The notes under the pieces: generated by a model
Seen by the model: the letters and a program-made list of their open reading frames with translations, nothing else
Told to the model about the DNA's origin: nothing
Databases searched by the model: none
NCBI RefSeq assembly: GCF_000718785.1
Contig: NZ_JOCA01000039.1
Coordinates: 1-29,780, forward strand
Origin: Streptomyces sp. NRRL WC-3626
GTDB taxonomy: Bacteria > Actinomycetota > Actinomycetes > Streptomycetales > Streptomycetaceae
Reading direction: 5' to 3'
DNA length: 29,780 nt
Translations under genes and position numbers: made by a program
Shown here: piece after piece, positions 9,074-17,267 of the stretch
How positions within the stretch are numbered: position 1 is the stretch's first letter
Layout of the letters: every line of letters starts with the position of its first letter

Positions 9074-10434
9074 ACCGCCTCCCGGTGGCGGCGGCCGTGC
9101 GTCCGCGGCTCCGCGGTCATGCGCAGCGCGGACGGATGCAGGGTGATCTCCCCGACCGGCCGAACCGCAGGTCCCGGGACGGGCCGCAGCCGCCGGCGGG
9201 ATGCGATGAGCGCGGTGATCAGGGTCGCTTCGGCCAGGGCGAACTCGTTTCCCATGCACTGCCGCTTTCCGACGCCGAACGGTATGTACGCCTCCTTGGG
9301 GGGCTGCGGACGCTCCGGCAGCCAGCGGTCGGGATCGAAGCAGAGCGGGTCCGGGTACAGGGCGGGATCGCGGTGCAGCGTGTAGGGGCTCCACACGATG
9401 TCCTCCCCGGCCCGCAGATCCACGCCCCCGAGCCGCACGGCTTCGGTGGCCCGACGGGTGACCAGCCAGGCCGGGCTGTACATGCGCAGACTCTCGTCGA
9501 CGAGTCTGCGGGTGAAGGTGAGCCGTGTCAGCGACCTCATGGTGAGGGGCTCGTCCGTGAGGACCGCGTCGACCTCGCCGTGCAGCCGTCGCTCCAGGTC
9601 CGGGCGGCGGCCCAGTTCGTGGAAGAGCCAGGTCAAGGTGACCGCAGTGGTTTCCGAACCCGCCGCGAGCAGACCCGTGACCTCGGAGAGGATGTCCTCG
9701 TCGGCCAGGGGAGCACCGTCCTGATCGCGGGCGGACAGCAGCAGGGACACCACGTCGTCGTATGCCTCCGGATTCGCCAGGTGGTCGGCGATGATCTCGC
9801 CCACGGCAGCACGCATCACACGGCCGGCCTGCCGGACCTTCCTGTTTCCGGGGGTCGGCAGCCGTTCGAGCAGGGGAAGGGGCAGCAGGGCACGGCGGAG
9901 CGCCGCCGCGAACAGGGTGTCGACGCTTTCGAGGATCGCGTGCCCGGATTCGCGGTCGGGGGTGGTGGAGAACAGGGCCGCCATGACGACGTTCTGCGTC
10001 ATCAGCTGCATCTCGGTCTTCAGATCCAGGGGGCCCATGCTCTGCCATGCCGCGATCATCGGATCGACCGTGGTGTGCATGGTCCGGATGTAGCCGTCGA
10101 CCTGCCGGCGGTGGAAGGCGGGCTGCATCAGCCGGCGGCGTGTCAGGTGACGGCTGCCTTCCGCCACCGGCAGGGCGTCCTTGCCGAAGAGCTTCAGCTT
10201 CTCGAAGAGAAGCCCTTTACTGAAGTGCCTCGATTTGGTGGTGAGCATCTCCTGCAGCAGATCGGGGGAGTTGATGACGGTCACCGTCTTGGGGCCGATC
10301 GAGAAACGCACGATCGGTCCGTGCTCGCGCAGGCCCTGCAGAAAGGCCAGGCGGTCCCTGGCCAGGGGAACCACGTGCCCGATGAGCGGCACACGCCCTG
10401 GAGCGTACGGCGGAACGTGGGGGGCGGCGTTCAC
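9070..10434 (-). CDS. Cytochrome P450 of the diterpenoid operon
   Basis: The 454-aa P450 has all the usual motifs: I-helix AGSETT, K-helix ESLR, and heme loop FGVGKRQCMG with Cys393. The N-terminus is a soluble proline-rich YAPGRVPLIGHV type resembling terpene-oxidising bacterial P450s such as pentalenene oxygenase. The GTG at 10434 has a GGAGG eight bases upstream. It is 46 nt after the class II cyclase stop and overlaps the terpene synthase start by 4 nt, so it is translationally coupled to it. The expected role is hydroxylation or multistep oxidation of the diterpene hydrocarbon. No dedicated ferredoxin is seen. Confidence 0.93.
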   Translation of the reverse strand: MNAAPHVPPYAPGRVPLIGHVVPLARDRLAFLQGLREHGPIVRFSIGPKTVTVINSPDLLQEMLTTKSRHFSKGLLFEKLKLFGKDALPVAEGSRHLTRRRLMQPAFHRRQVDGYIRTMHTTVDPMIAAWQSMGPLDLKTEMQLMTQNVVMAALFSTTPDRESGHAILESVDTLFAAALRRALLPLPLLERLPTPGNRKVRQAGRVMRAAVGEIIADHLANPEAYDDVVSLLLSARDQDGAPLADEDILSEVTGLLAAGSETTAVTLTWLFHELGRRPDLERRLHGEVDAVLTDEPLTMRSLTRLTFTRRLVDESLRMYSPAWLVTRRATEAVRLGGVDLRAGEDIVWSPYTLHRDPALYPDPLCFDPDRWLPERPQPPKEAYIPFGVGKRQCMGNEFALAEATLITALIASRRRLRPVPGPAVRPVGEITLHPSALRMTAEPRTHGRRHREAV

Positions 10435-10480
10435 GTTGAGTGCCTCCGTTGATGAACCGGGCTGAAGGGGGCGGTGCGGT

Positions 10481-12076
10481 TCAGCGCTGGTGTGTCACCA
10501 GCAGCTCGAGCGCGGCGGTCACCTCGGCCCGGGCCATGGCCTGGGGTGCGTAGAGGGTCTTGTCGTGCCAGAGGGCAGGGTGATGCGCGGACGGGTGGGA
10601 GGCGTCGCGAAGCATGTCCTCGGCCCGCTTCAGCGCCTCGGCGGCTTCCGGCCCGGCCGTGTGGTGCGGGGCGCTGAGGAGGATGTTCACGGCGTAGGCG
10701 GTCTCCTCGGCGGTGCCGCCCCATATCCCCCAGGAGCCGTCGTCGCGCTGCGTGGCCAGGACCCAGTCGGCGGCCGAGCGGACGGCGCCGTGTGTGGTCG
10801 GGCCGGTGTGTCCGCGGAGAGCGGTGACACACCGTTCGGTGGCGTAGTAGGGGGAGGCATGCCACTTGTCGTGCCAGGCGCCGTCGGGTCGTTGCTGGGC
10901 GAGGATCCAGTCGCGGGTCAGGTGCACACGGGTCCGGAGCGGCTCATCTGCCGCCGGCCGGTGGCTCAGCCAGGCGGTGAGCGCCTGGAGGGCATGGGCG
11001 TTGGCCGTGCTGGAGCCGGTGTCCTCGCCCACGTAGCAGTCGTAGTGGTCGCCGGCCTCGAAGGCGGACAGCGGGGCGGGGTCGCGGGGCGAGCCGGCGA
11101 GAGCGGACACCAGCACCGCCATGGCGGTGTCGTCGGTGTCGGGCAGCAGGCCGGGAGCACCCCGCACTCCAGTGGCGTCGTAGATCTCCGCCGCCCAGGC
11201 GCGGACGTGGGGCACGCAGTCGGCGGGCAGTCCGGGACGGGCGAGGGCGGCGGCGACCCAGAGCCGTTCGAAGACGGAGATGGGCGAGGCCTCAGGGAAC
11301 AGACCGTCGTAGCGCCGCCCCACACCGGTCAGCGCGGTGACCGCCCGCTCCCGGCCCGCTGCGGCCCCAGTGGCCAGCCAGGCGGCGGTGGCGGCGGGGG
11401 AACTGCCCAGCAGCCCGCCCGGGGCCGCGGGCACCACCCGCGGCAGGCGGCGGGCGACACCTTCGAAGGTGTGGTGCAGCTTGACCGGCACACGGCCGGC
11501 CGCTCGGCACCGCTCGGCCACCCGCTCGGGCAGCGCCGCCCGGAACCCGCGCGGCAGGGGCAGGCGCTCCCCACGGGCCCACGGACCGAGCCGGCACAGG
11601 GCGGCGACGTCCGGGCGGTTCAGATGCTCGTCGATCCGGACGACCAGGTCCGGGACGAGGATCTCGATGGCCGCCGTGTCCGGCCACCCACCGGTCCTGG
11701 ACAGGGTTCGGAGCGAGGCGAGCCCTTTGTCGGCAGCCGCGGCCAGCCGCTCGTGCGAGACGCCCGCTGCCCGGTCGTCGCGCAGCGCGGACAGCAGGGC
11801 TTCGGTGACACTGAGTGTCGGAAGCAGTCGGTACGGCGCGGGGCCCTCTCCCCAACTGCCCGAGGCGGACTGCTGTTCCAGCAGCCACACCAGACGGCGC
11901 TCGTGGCCCTCCAGCCATGGTGTCCAGGAGACGACCCGGGCGGTCTCGTACACGGAGGGACGCACATCGCCCCAGGCGTCGTGGTGGACCGACGCCACCA
12001 ACTCCCGGGCTCTCTTCGCGTAGTCGTCGGTATGACCGGCCCGTATTCGCATCGTGTGGCATGGTTTGGATTTCAT
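10481..12076 (-). CDS. Class II diterpene cyclase (copalyl-diphosphate-synthase type)
   Basis: The 531-aa protein has the class II terpene cyclase signature DTDD (Asp313-Asp316), whose middle aspartate protonates the terminal alkene of GGPP. QW-like repeats such as QQSASGSWG, QQRPDGAWHDKWH and TQRDDGSWGIWGG mark the double alpha-barrel fold, and a LHHTFEG segment sits about where bacterial copalyl synthases have their barrel-active-site histidines. The class I DDxxD motif is absent, so the diphosphate is kept and passed on. The ATG at 12076 overlaps the upstream stop as ATGA and has an AAGG box. Length and motifs agree with bacterial ent-copalyl diphosphate synthases; stereochemistry is not determined. 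It is the second gene of the diterpene operon. Confidence 0.92.
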   Translation of the reverse strand: MKSKPCHTMRIRAGHTDDYAKRARELVASVHHDAWGDVRPSVYETARVVSWTPWLEGHERRLVWLLEQQSASGSWGEGPAPYRLLPTLSVTEALLSALRDDRAAGVSHERLAAAADKGLASLRTLSRTGGWPDTAAIEILVPDLVVRIDEHLNRPDVAALCRLGPWARGERLPLPRGFRAALPERVAERCRAAGRVPVKLHHTFEGVARRLPRVVPAAPGGLLGSSPAATAAWLATGAAAGRERAVTALTGVGRRYDGLFPEASPISVFERLWVAAALARPGLPADCVPHVRAWAAEIYDATGVRGAPGLLPDTDDTAMAVLVSALAGSPRDPAPLSAFEAGDHYDCYVGEDTGSSTANAHALQALTAWLSHRPAADEPLRTRVHLTRDWILAQQRPDGAWHDKWHASPYYATERCVTALRGHTGPTTHGAVRSAADWVLATQRDDGSWGIWGGTAEETAYAVNILLSAPHHTAGPEAAEALKRAEDMLRDASHPSAHHPALWHDKTLYAPQAMARAEVTAALELLVTHQR

Positions 12077-13158
12077 ACGATCCTTTCCGTGGCCATCCAT
12101 ACGATCTGTCTCAACATGTCGGTGACCTCCGGGGGCAGGTCGGCTGCCTCCAGTGCGGCGAGAGTGGCGTCACGACGGGCGGAGATCATCATTTCGACCC
12201 CCTTCCGGGCGCCGGTCGCCTCCAGAATGCTCCGGACCCGGCCGACGTCCTCTCCGCTCAGGTCCGCGCTGCCGAAGAGAGCGCGGAGCAGCCGCCGTTC
12301 GGCCCTGGGCGCATGCTGGAACGCGAGGGCCAGGAGCACGGTGGCCTTGCCCTCACGGATGTCGTCCCCGACCGGCTTTCCGGTCTGTGCCGGATCACCG
12401 AAGACACCGAGCAGGTCGTCGCGCAGCTGAAACGCTTCTCCGAGAGGGATGGCGAAGTCCGTGCACATCTGCAGCAGCCGCGGCCCGCCGTCGGCCAGAC
12501 AGACGCCGAGGTGCAGGGGCCGCTCCACGGTGTACTTCCCCGTCTTGTACCGGGCGACCCGCAGTGCGGCCGCGACATCCTGGGAGATCCGGCCGGTGGA
12601 GAGCAGATCCAGATACTGCCCGTAGACCAGCTCCGTGCGCATGCTGTCCACCAGGGGCAGGACTCGGGCCTGAGCCCGGGTTCCGAGCCCCGCGTCCGCC
12701 AGCATGGTGTCCGACCAGACGAGCAGGAGGTCACCCAGGAGGACGGCGGCCCCCCGGCCGTGCACCTCCGCCCTGCTGTGTCGCCCGCCGGCCCTTGTGT
12801 ATTCGGCGGCCAGCGTGCGGTGTGCCGACGGCCCCCCGCGGCGGACATCGCTGTCGTCCATGACGTCGTCATGGACGAGGGCGAACGTCTGGAACAGCTC
12901 CAGGGCGGCGGCGACGCGCAGCACCGCGTGGTGGTCTCCCGGTGCGCCGGCGGCTCGCCATCCCGCCACACAGAGCAAGGACCGCAGTCGCTTGCCGTGG
13001 GAGAAGAGGAGCCGGCGAGCGGTGGCGAACAGCGGCGCCATCTCCGGACCCGGCGCCGTCTGCTCCCGCGCGCTGACGAAGTCCTCGAGTACCGCGTCCA
13101 CCTCGTCACGAACACGTGTCAGGGACGGAACATCGGTATCCCACGCAACTTTTGCCAT
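12073..13158 (-). CDS. Polyprenyl (probably geranylgeranyl) diphosphate synthase
   Basis: The 361-aa trans-prenyltransferase has the first aspartate-rich motif DDVMD (97-101) followed by RRGGPSAHR, and a second motif DDLLGVFGD (from 247) typical of actinobacterial FPP/GGPP synthases. It condenses IPP with allylic diphosphates. C20 length is inferred because the next gene is a class II diterpene cyclase. The ATG at 13158 is preceded by AGAAGG about 11 nt upstream in an AT-rich leader. It is the first gene of the diterpene operon and overlaps the cyclase gene by 4 nt. Confidence 0.92.
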   Translation of the reverse strand: MAKVAWDTDVPSLTRVRDEVDAVLEDFVSAREQTAPGPEMAPLFATARRLLFSHGKRLRSLLCVAGWRAAGAPGDHHAVLRVAAALELFQTFALVHDDVMDDSDVRRGGPSAHRTLAAEYTRAGGRHSRAEVHGRGAAVLLGDLLLVWSDTMLADAGLGTRAQARVLPLVDSMRTELVYGQYLDLLSTGRISQDVAAALRVARYKTGKYTVERPLHLGVCLADGGPRLLQMCTDFAIPLGEAFQLRDDLLGVFGDPAQTGKPVGDDIREGKATVLLALAFQHAPRAERRLLRALFGSADLSGEDVGRVRSILEATGARKGVEMMISARRDATLAALEAADLPPEVTDMLRQIVWMATERIV

Positions 13159-13230
13159 TGATGTATTTACCTTCTTTCAAGCGAGAATGTCACGCAAATC
13201 GCCCCTTTCCTCGTGGCCGGGCAGAACACG

Positions 13231-13258
13231 GCCCCCGGGGTGTGTGCATCCCGGGGGC
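13231..13258 (-). terminator. Hairpin terminator between the conservon P450 and the diterpene operon
   Basis: A perfect 9-bp stem GCCCCCGGG / CCCGGGGGC surrounds a 10-nt loop. It begins 36 nt after the CYP157-like P450 stop. There is no T-tract, as is common in streptomycetes. It suggests that the conservon transcript ends here and that the GGPP synthase gene has its own promoter in the AT-richer stretch at 13159-13200. Confidence 0.7.
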
Positions 13259-13294
13259 GGTCGGCGGGTCAACTGTTGGTGCTGGTGGTGTAGG

Positions 13295-14533
13295 TCAGGC
13301 GGTCACAGGGACGCTACCCCGTGTTGCCCTCCGGGAATCCGGTGTATGCGGAGTGAAACGGCAGGGGAGCACGGTGAGGACGCGGTAGATGGGGCCCGGC
13401 TGATAGGTCAAAGTCGCCGCGGGCACGGTGAGCTCGATGTCCGGCAGTCTGCCCATCAATCGCTCGATGGCCGCGACCGACACCACGAACACGATGTTCT
13501 CGGCGGGACAGGCGTGGGGCCCGGCGGCGAAGGCGAGGTGCGCCTTGTGGTCGGAGCGCTGCTCGTCGGCCGCCTGCTGAGCGTGGGGGGAGGTGTTGAC
13601 CGCGGCGTAGGAGACCATGACGGGGTCCCCGGCTTCGACAGCGAGTCCATGGAAGGTGAGGGGGCGCCGTGCTCGGTGCAGGCTGTACATGGCCAGGGGC
13701 GGGTCCGCCCAGAGCACCTCGTCGATGGCATGCCGGATGGGCAGACTCCCGGTGGTGAGAGTGCCCCGGTAACGCTGGTCGGAGAGGATCTGCGCCAGGG
13801 TGTTGGCGATCAGACCGGCCAGCGTGCCGTAGGCGGCGCCCTGAGTGATGAGTACCTGGTTGATCACCTCCTCCGCGGTGAGGCCGTGCGGGTGGTCCAT
13901 GAACCACGAGGTGAGATCGCGGCCGCGCCGCGCACTCTTCATGGCGTACAGACCGCCCAGATAGGCCGTGAGGGCCTGCTCACCCGCCTGCTTGGCCTGT
14001 GGAACCGTACTCATCAGCGCCTCTATCGCCGACATGAGCTGGTCCGCACCTTCGTCCGGCATGCCGAACAGGGTGTTCAGGACCATGAGCGGCAGCCTGC
14101 GGGCGTACTGGGCGACCAGGTCAGCCCTTCCCACGTGGCTGAACTCGTCCAGCAGCGAGTCCGCGTGACGCCGGGTCACCTCGCGCAGGTGCTGAGGATC
14201 GAGCAGGGCGAAACTGTCGGTGACGACCCTCCGCAGATGCGCGTGTTCCTCTCCGTCGGCGAAGAACAGACTGGGCCGCCACTGCAGGGGCTCCTTGATC
14301 GGACTGTCCGCCGGTACCGTCGTGTCCCAGCCGCGGGTGTCCTTGGTCCAGTTGTCGGAGTCCTGAAGCAGATCGAGGGCGGCCCGGTAGTCGGTGATCA
14401 CCCACACGAAGAGTCCGGGATCGATCTCGGCGCGGCCCAGCGGCCCCTGCGCGCGCAGAAGCTCGTAGCTGTGCTGAGGATCGGCGGCATGCTCCGGCCC
14501 GTACAGCGGAACGGCGTCGGGGGTGGCGGTCAC
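13295..14533 (-). CDS. CYP157-like cytochrome P450 lacking ExxR, last gene of the conservon
   Basis: The 412-aa P450-fold protein keeps the heme loop (FAAGPHACPAEN, Cys342), but its K-helix reads DEVLW (Glu272, Trp275), so the arginine of ExxR is missing. The I-helix (ITQGAAYGTLAGL) lacks the usual AGxET acid-alcohol pair. CYP157 enzymes of streptomycetes are known for loss of ExxR and for lying at the end of conservons, so this assignment is comfortable. The GTG start overlaps the GTPase stop by 4 nt. Activity as a normal monooxygenase is doubtful from motifs alone; a heme-sensing or signalling role within the conservon, or an atypical reaction, is possible. In some conservons a CYP154 partner follows; none is seen here, where the diterpene operon follows instead. 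Confidence 0.9.
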   Translation of the reverse strand: MTATPDAVPLYGPEHAADPQHSYELLRAQGPLGRAEIDPGLFVWVITDYRAALDLLQDSDNWTKDTRGWDTTVPADSPIKEPLQWRPSLFFADGEEHAHLRRVVTDSFALLDPQHLREVTRRHADSLLDEFSHVGRADLVAQYARRLPLMVLNTLFGMPDEGADQLMSAIEALMSTVPQAKQAGEQALTAYLGGLYAMKSARRGRDLTSWFMDHPHGLTAEEVINQVLITQGAAYGTLAGLIANTLAQILSDQRYRGTLTTGSLPIRHAIDEVLWADPPLAMYSLHRARRPLTFHGLAVEAGDPVMVSYAAVNTSPHAQQAADEQRSDHKAHLAFAAGPHACPAENIVFVVSVAAIERLMGRLPDIELTVPAATLTYQPGPIYRVLTVLPCRFTPHTPDSRRATRGSVPVTA

Positions 14534-15126
14534 AGGCTGCCTCCGGCACGCGATACGAGGTGGGCGGAGAGCGCTCGCAGCGCGTTGAGGCTCGAGTCCC
14601 AGTCACGTGCGTCGCAGATGACCAAGGGGGTGTGGTCCTCCACGTCGAGCTTGAGGCGCAGGGTCTCCTCGTCGTACTCGGGGGATTCGGGGAACTGGTT
14701 CACGGCGACCGCGTAGTCCAGCCCGCTCTCCTCGATGAGGTCGATGACCTCGAAGGAATCGGCCAGCCTCCGGGTGTCGACGATGACCAGCGCGCCCAGG
14801 GCGCCCCGGGCATAGTCGCTCCACAGGGGCTTGAACCGCCGCTGACCGGGCGTTCCGAACAAGTACAGAACGATGCGTCCCTGAGCGATGGTGAGACGGC
14901 CGAAGTCGATGGCCACCGTGGTGGTCTTCTTGTCCGGGACCGCGAGTTCGTCGACGTGCGCCGCCGCATCCGTCATCACCTCCTCGGTGTGGAGGCTCGG
15001 TATCTCCGAGAGCGTGCGGATCATCGTGGTCTTGCCGATGCCGAACGGCCCGGCCACCAGTACCTTCACCCGTTCCTGGTTGGAGTCCGGCAGGTAGACC
15101 GGTGCGCTAGAGGGCGAGGAGCCCAT
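14530..15126 (-). CDS. cvnD: Conservon Ras-like GTP-binding protein (CvnD type)
   Basis: The 198-aa P-loop GTPase has Walker A GPFGIGKTT (Lys32), the switch II / DxxG-equivalent LFGTPGQRRF, and NQFPES in the NKxD position, as seen in MglA-like CvnD proteins. It should cycle between GTP- and GDP-bound states and interact with the roadblock protein encoded two genes upstream. The ATG at 15126 has a GAGGAGG box seven bases upstream and lies 20 nt inside the DUF742 gene. The 4-nt overlap with the following P450 indicates tight co-translation. Confidence 0.93.
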   Translation of the reverse strand: MGSSPSSAPVYLPDSNQERVKVLVAGPFGIGKTTMIRTLSEIPSLHTEEVMTDAAAHVDELAVPDKKTTTVAIDFGRLTIAQGRIVLYLFGTPGQRRFKPLWSDYARGALGALVIVDTRRLADSFEVIDLIEESGLDYAVAVNQFPESPEYDEETLRLKLDVEDHTPLVICDARDWDSSLNALRALSAHLVSRAGGSL

Positions 15127-15478
15127 GCATAACCTCCTCGAGGAGGGCCTTGTCGGGCCGTCCGGCGTTGATGGCGGGAGCGAGGGCGTCGGGAAGCGGC
15201 GCAGCGGCGCGCAGGTGGCCGTCGGACACCAGCTGCGCGGCGAGCATCTTCACCACGCCGACCGGAAGGCGCAGATAGCCCGCGATCTCCATCACGGTCA
15301 GCCCGCCGTCGCTGACCAGGTTGAGAAGTCGCTGATGAGCAGGCGTGTGATGGGGCAGCGCGGACCGGCCGGTGGCCTGTAACGCGGTCAGCTCTTCGAA
15401 TCTGCTGTGCTCGGGCGCGCCGACGCCACCGGTGGCCAGGTAACTGGGAACCAGTCGTCGGGCCGGACCGGGGCTCAT
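15107..15478 (-). CDS. cvnC: Conservon DUF742 protein (CvnC type), with a TTA codon
   Basis: The 123-aa DUF742-family protein has the N-terminal RLVPSYLATGG segment and a winged-helix-like middle (HQRLLNLVSDGGLTVMEIAG, then LRLPVGVVKMLAAQLVSDG). It is a conserved conservon member that is thought to bind its partners and perhaps DNA. Codon 33 (15380-15382) is TTA, very rare in this DNA, so full expression may need the bldA leucyl-tRNA. The start overlaps the roadblock gene stop by 4 nt. Confidence 0.92.
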   Translation of the reverse strand: MSPGPARRLVPSYLATGGVGAPEHSRFEELTALQATGRSALPHHTPAHQRLLNLVSDGGLTVMEIAGYLRLPVGVVKMLAAQLVSDGHLRAAAPLPDALAPAINAGRPDKALLEEVMHGLLAL

Positions 15479-15909
15479 GATGCGGGGCCGGAGGAGCGCG
15501 TGGGTACGGACATCAGCGCCTCGCCGAGGTTCTTCGCCTGCCGGGCGAGGGTGTGCGCGACGATGTTCATCGGCACATCGGTGCCGAAGGAGGCGGCGAT
15601 GAACGCGTTGGCTCCGCCGGCCGGCATGACCATGAGCGTTCCACAGGCGTCGAGCTGGACCGTGATGGTGGAGATCGGGGTCTCGTCGGGCGCCTCGAGC
15701 GACACGAGGGCCGCCGCGCGAGCGGCACCGTGCAGGGCGGACACCATCGCTGCCATGCCCTCGGACTCATCACGGCCGAGGCTGCCCGAGGCTCCCACGA
15801 CGATGCCGTCGGCCGACAGGATCAGCGCATGCCGGACCCCGATCTCGATGATCGGGTCCAGGACCCAGGAGGGGTCGGGGATCTGCTGGCTGAGAGTTGA
15901 CTGGCTCAA
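15475..15909 (-). CDS. cvnB: Conservon roadblock/LC7 protein (CvnB type)
   Basis: The 144-aa protein has a roadblock/LC7 fold. GVRHALILSADGIVVGASGSL is the first hairpin, and DACGTLMVMPAGGANAFIAAS the later strands typical of MglB-like proteins. Such proteins act as regulators or GAPs of small GTPases, here presumably the GTPase two genes downstream. It overlaps the sensor gene stop by 4 nt, and its own end overlaps the DUF742 start by 4 nt. Confidence 0.92.
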   Translation of the reverse strand: MSQSTLSQQIPDPSWVLDPIIEIGVRHALILSADGIVVGASGSLGRDESEGMAAMVSALHGAARAAALVSLEAPDETPISTITVQLDACGTLMVMPAGGANAFIAASFGTDVPMNIVAHTLARQAKNLGEALMSVPTRSSGPAS

Positions 15910-17267
15910 GACTTGTCCTTGTTCTCAGATTCGGTGCCGTCGCGTCCGGCGGCAACTGCCTGCTCGAAGTCACCCCACGCGGTACCGGCCTCCTCGGGGT
16001 CCACCGGTCGAGGCGCGCGGGTCAGTGAGCGGCCGCGGGAGGAGCCGCTCCGGCGCCGACGCTGGGGAAGCGTATGCGCGTCGCCCGCAGAAGGTGCACT
16101 GACGTCACGCAGTCCCTCCGCGGGTTCTGCGGACACCGCCGTGACCGGAGGTATCGGCGTGCGAGGCGCCGGGGTCGGCATGGCCGCCATCGCCGACGGC
16201 GGTTCGGCCGTCTCGTCGATCGTGGTCAGCAGATGCTTCGGGACCGCCAGTACGGCACGGACTCCGCCGTAGGGTGAGACCTGGTCCACCGATACGTGGA
16301 ATCCGTGGTCGGCGACCAACTGTCCGATGGCCGCGAAACCCAGAGCCGGAGGGTCGCCCAGCTCGGTGATCAGCAGGTTCCCGGCGTTGTCACCCGCCAC
16401 CAGCCGGGTGCCGCGCGCCACGGCCTCGCGGGTCATGCCCTTGCCCGCGTCGTCGATCTGGACGCAGACGCTGCCGTTGTCCGTCTGGAGCAGGGTGACC
16501 TCGACCGCCAGATCGCCCCGCGACGACTCCAGCGCGTTCGCCATCAGCTCGGCACAGGCCACCGCCACCGGTTCGGCGGCCCGTCCGACGACGCCCACCC
16601 CGCCGGCCGGCAGTTTCGTGTGGACCTGGACCCGCTCGAATCCGTGCAGACGCGACGTGGCGCCCGCGACGACGTCCGGAAGGTGAGTGTCGGGCCGCAC
16701 CAGACCAGGCCAGGAACCACTCACGATGGCCGCCTTCTGCACCAGGCGGAGGACCCGCTCGTTGAGCTGGTCGATACGGAAGTACTCCTGCAGCACCTCC
16801 GGGTCACGACAGTCGCGCTGCAGGTCGTCCACGAGCGTCTGCAGCCGGAAACTCTGCGCCTGGATGGCCGTGCAGGCTCCGCGCAGCGCGGCCCGGGCGG
16901 CGGCATCGATGCGACCGCGCTCCTCGACCAGCGACTCCACGAACAGGTCATGTGCTGCCTGGATCTGGGCGGCGTAGTCGCTGCCGTCGTCCAGCAGGGC
17001 GCCGGGAACGGGATGGTGATCACTGATCAGGTGCAGGGCCGCAGCCGGCAGCCGACTGCTCACGAGGTGGCGCAGTTCCTCGAACTGCGCCGCCTCACGG
17101 GCCTGTAGCGCGGCCAGTGCCTGACTCTGTTCGGCCGTTTGCGCGCTGAGTTCCGCACAACGGCGCGAGAGGGCCGCACGGGATTTGGCCAGAGCCACCA
17201 CGGCGACGGTGCCCACCACGGTCGCGGCGCCCAGCACCGCAACGGCGGCTTCGGGGTTCGGAGTCAC
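15906..17267 (-). CDS. cvnA: Conservon sensor histidine-kinase-like ATPase (CvnA type)
   Basis: The 453-aa protein has one N-terminal membrane helix (about 6-28, AVAVLGAATVVGTVAVVALA), a coiled-coil-like region rich in Ala, Gln and Arg, a dimerisation-like region, and a HATPase_c domain (N box ELMANALES with Asn244, G1 box DDAGKGMT). The C-terminal about 90 residues are a Pro/Arg-rich disordered tail. In the segment where related sensors usually read DHL, this one has RIDQLNERV with Gln167, so the expected phospho-acceptor histidine appears to be lost. The GTG at 17267 is preferred because the helix starts at once; an open extension to 17582 has no family character. It heads the conservon operon. 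Confidence 0.88.
   Translation of the reverse strand: MTPNPEAAVAVLGAATVVGTVAVVALAKSRAALSRRCAELSAQTAEQSQALAALQAREAAQFEELRHLVSSRLPAAALHLISDHHPVPGALLDDGSDYAAQIQAAHDLFVESLVEERGRIDAAARAALRGACTAIQAQSFRLQTLVDDLQRDCRDPEVLQEYFRIDQLNERVLRLVQKAAIVSGSWPGLVRPDTHLPDVVAGATSRLHGFERVQVHTKLPAGGVGVVGRAAEPVAVACAELMANALESSRGDLAVEVTLLQTDNGSVCVQIDDAGKGMTREAVARGTRLVAGDNAGNLLITELGDPPALGFAAIGQLVADHGFHVSVDQVSPYGGVRAVLAVPKHLLTTIDETAEPPSAMAAMPTPAPRTPIPPVTAVSAEPAEGLRDVSAPSAGDAHTLPQRRRRSGSSRGRSLTRAPRPVDPEEAGTAWGDFEQAVAAGRDGTESENKDKS

Noticed and set aside
8099..10048. A single 649-codon minus-strand protein
   Set aside because: The frame merges the real terpene synthase (from GTG 9073) with an out-of-frame reading of the P450 gene; only the C-terminal 324 residues are protein-like.
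10490..12430. Plus-strand 646-codon frame opposite the class II cyclase
   Set aside because: Gly/Gln/Arg-rich shadow of the cyclase gene without motifs.
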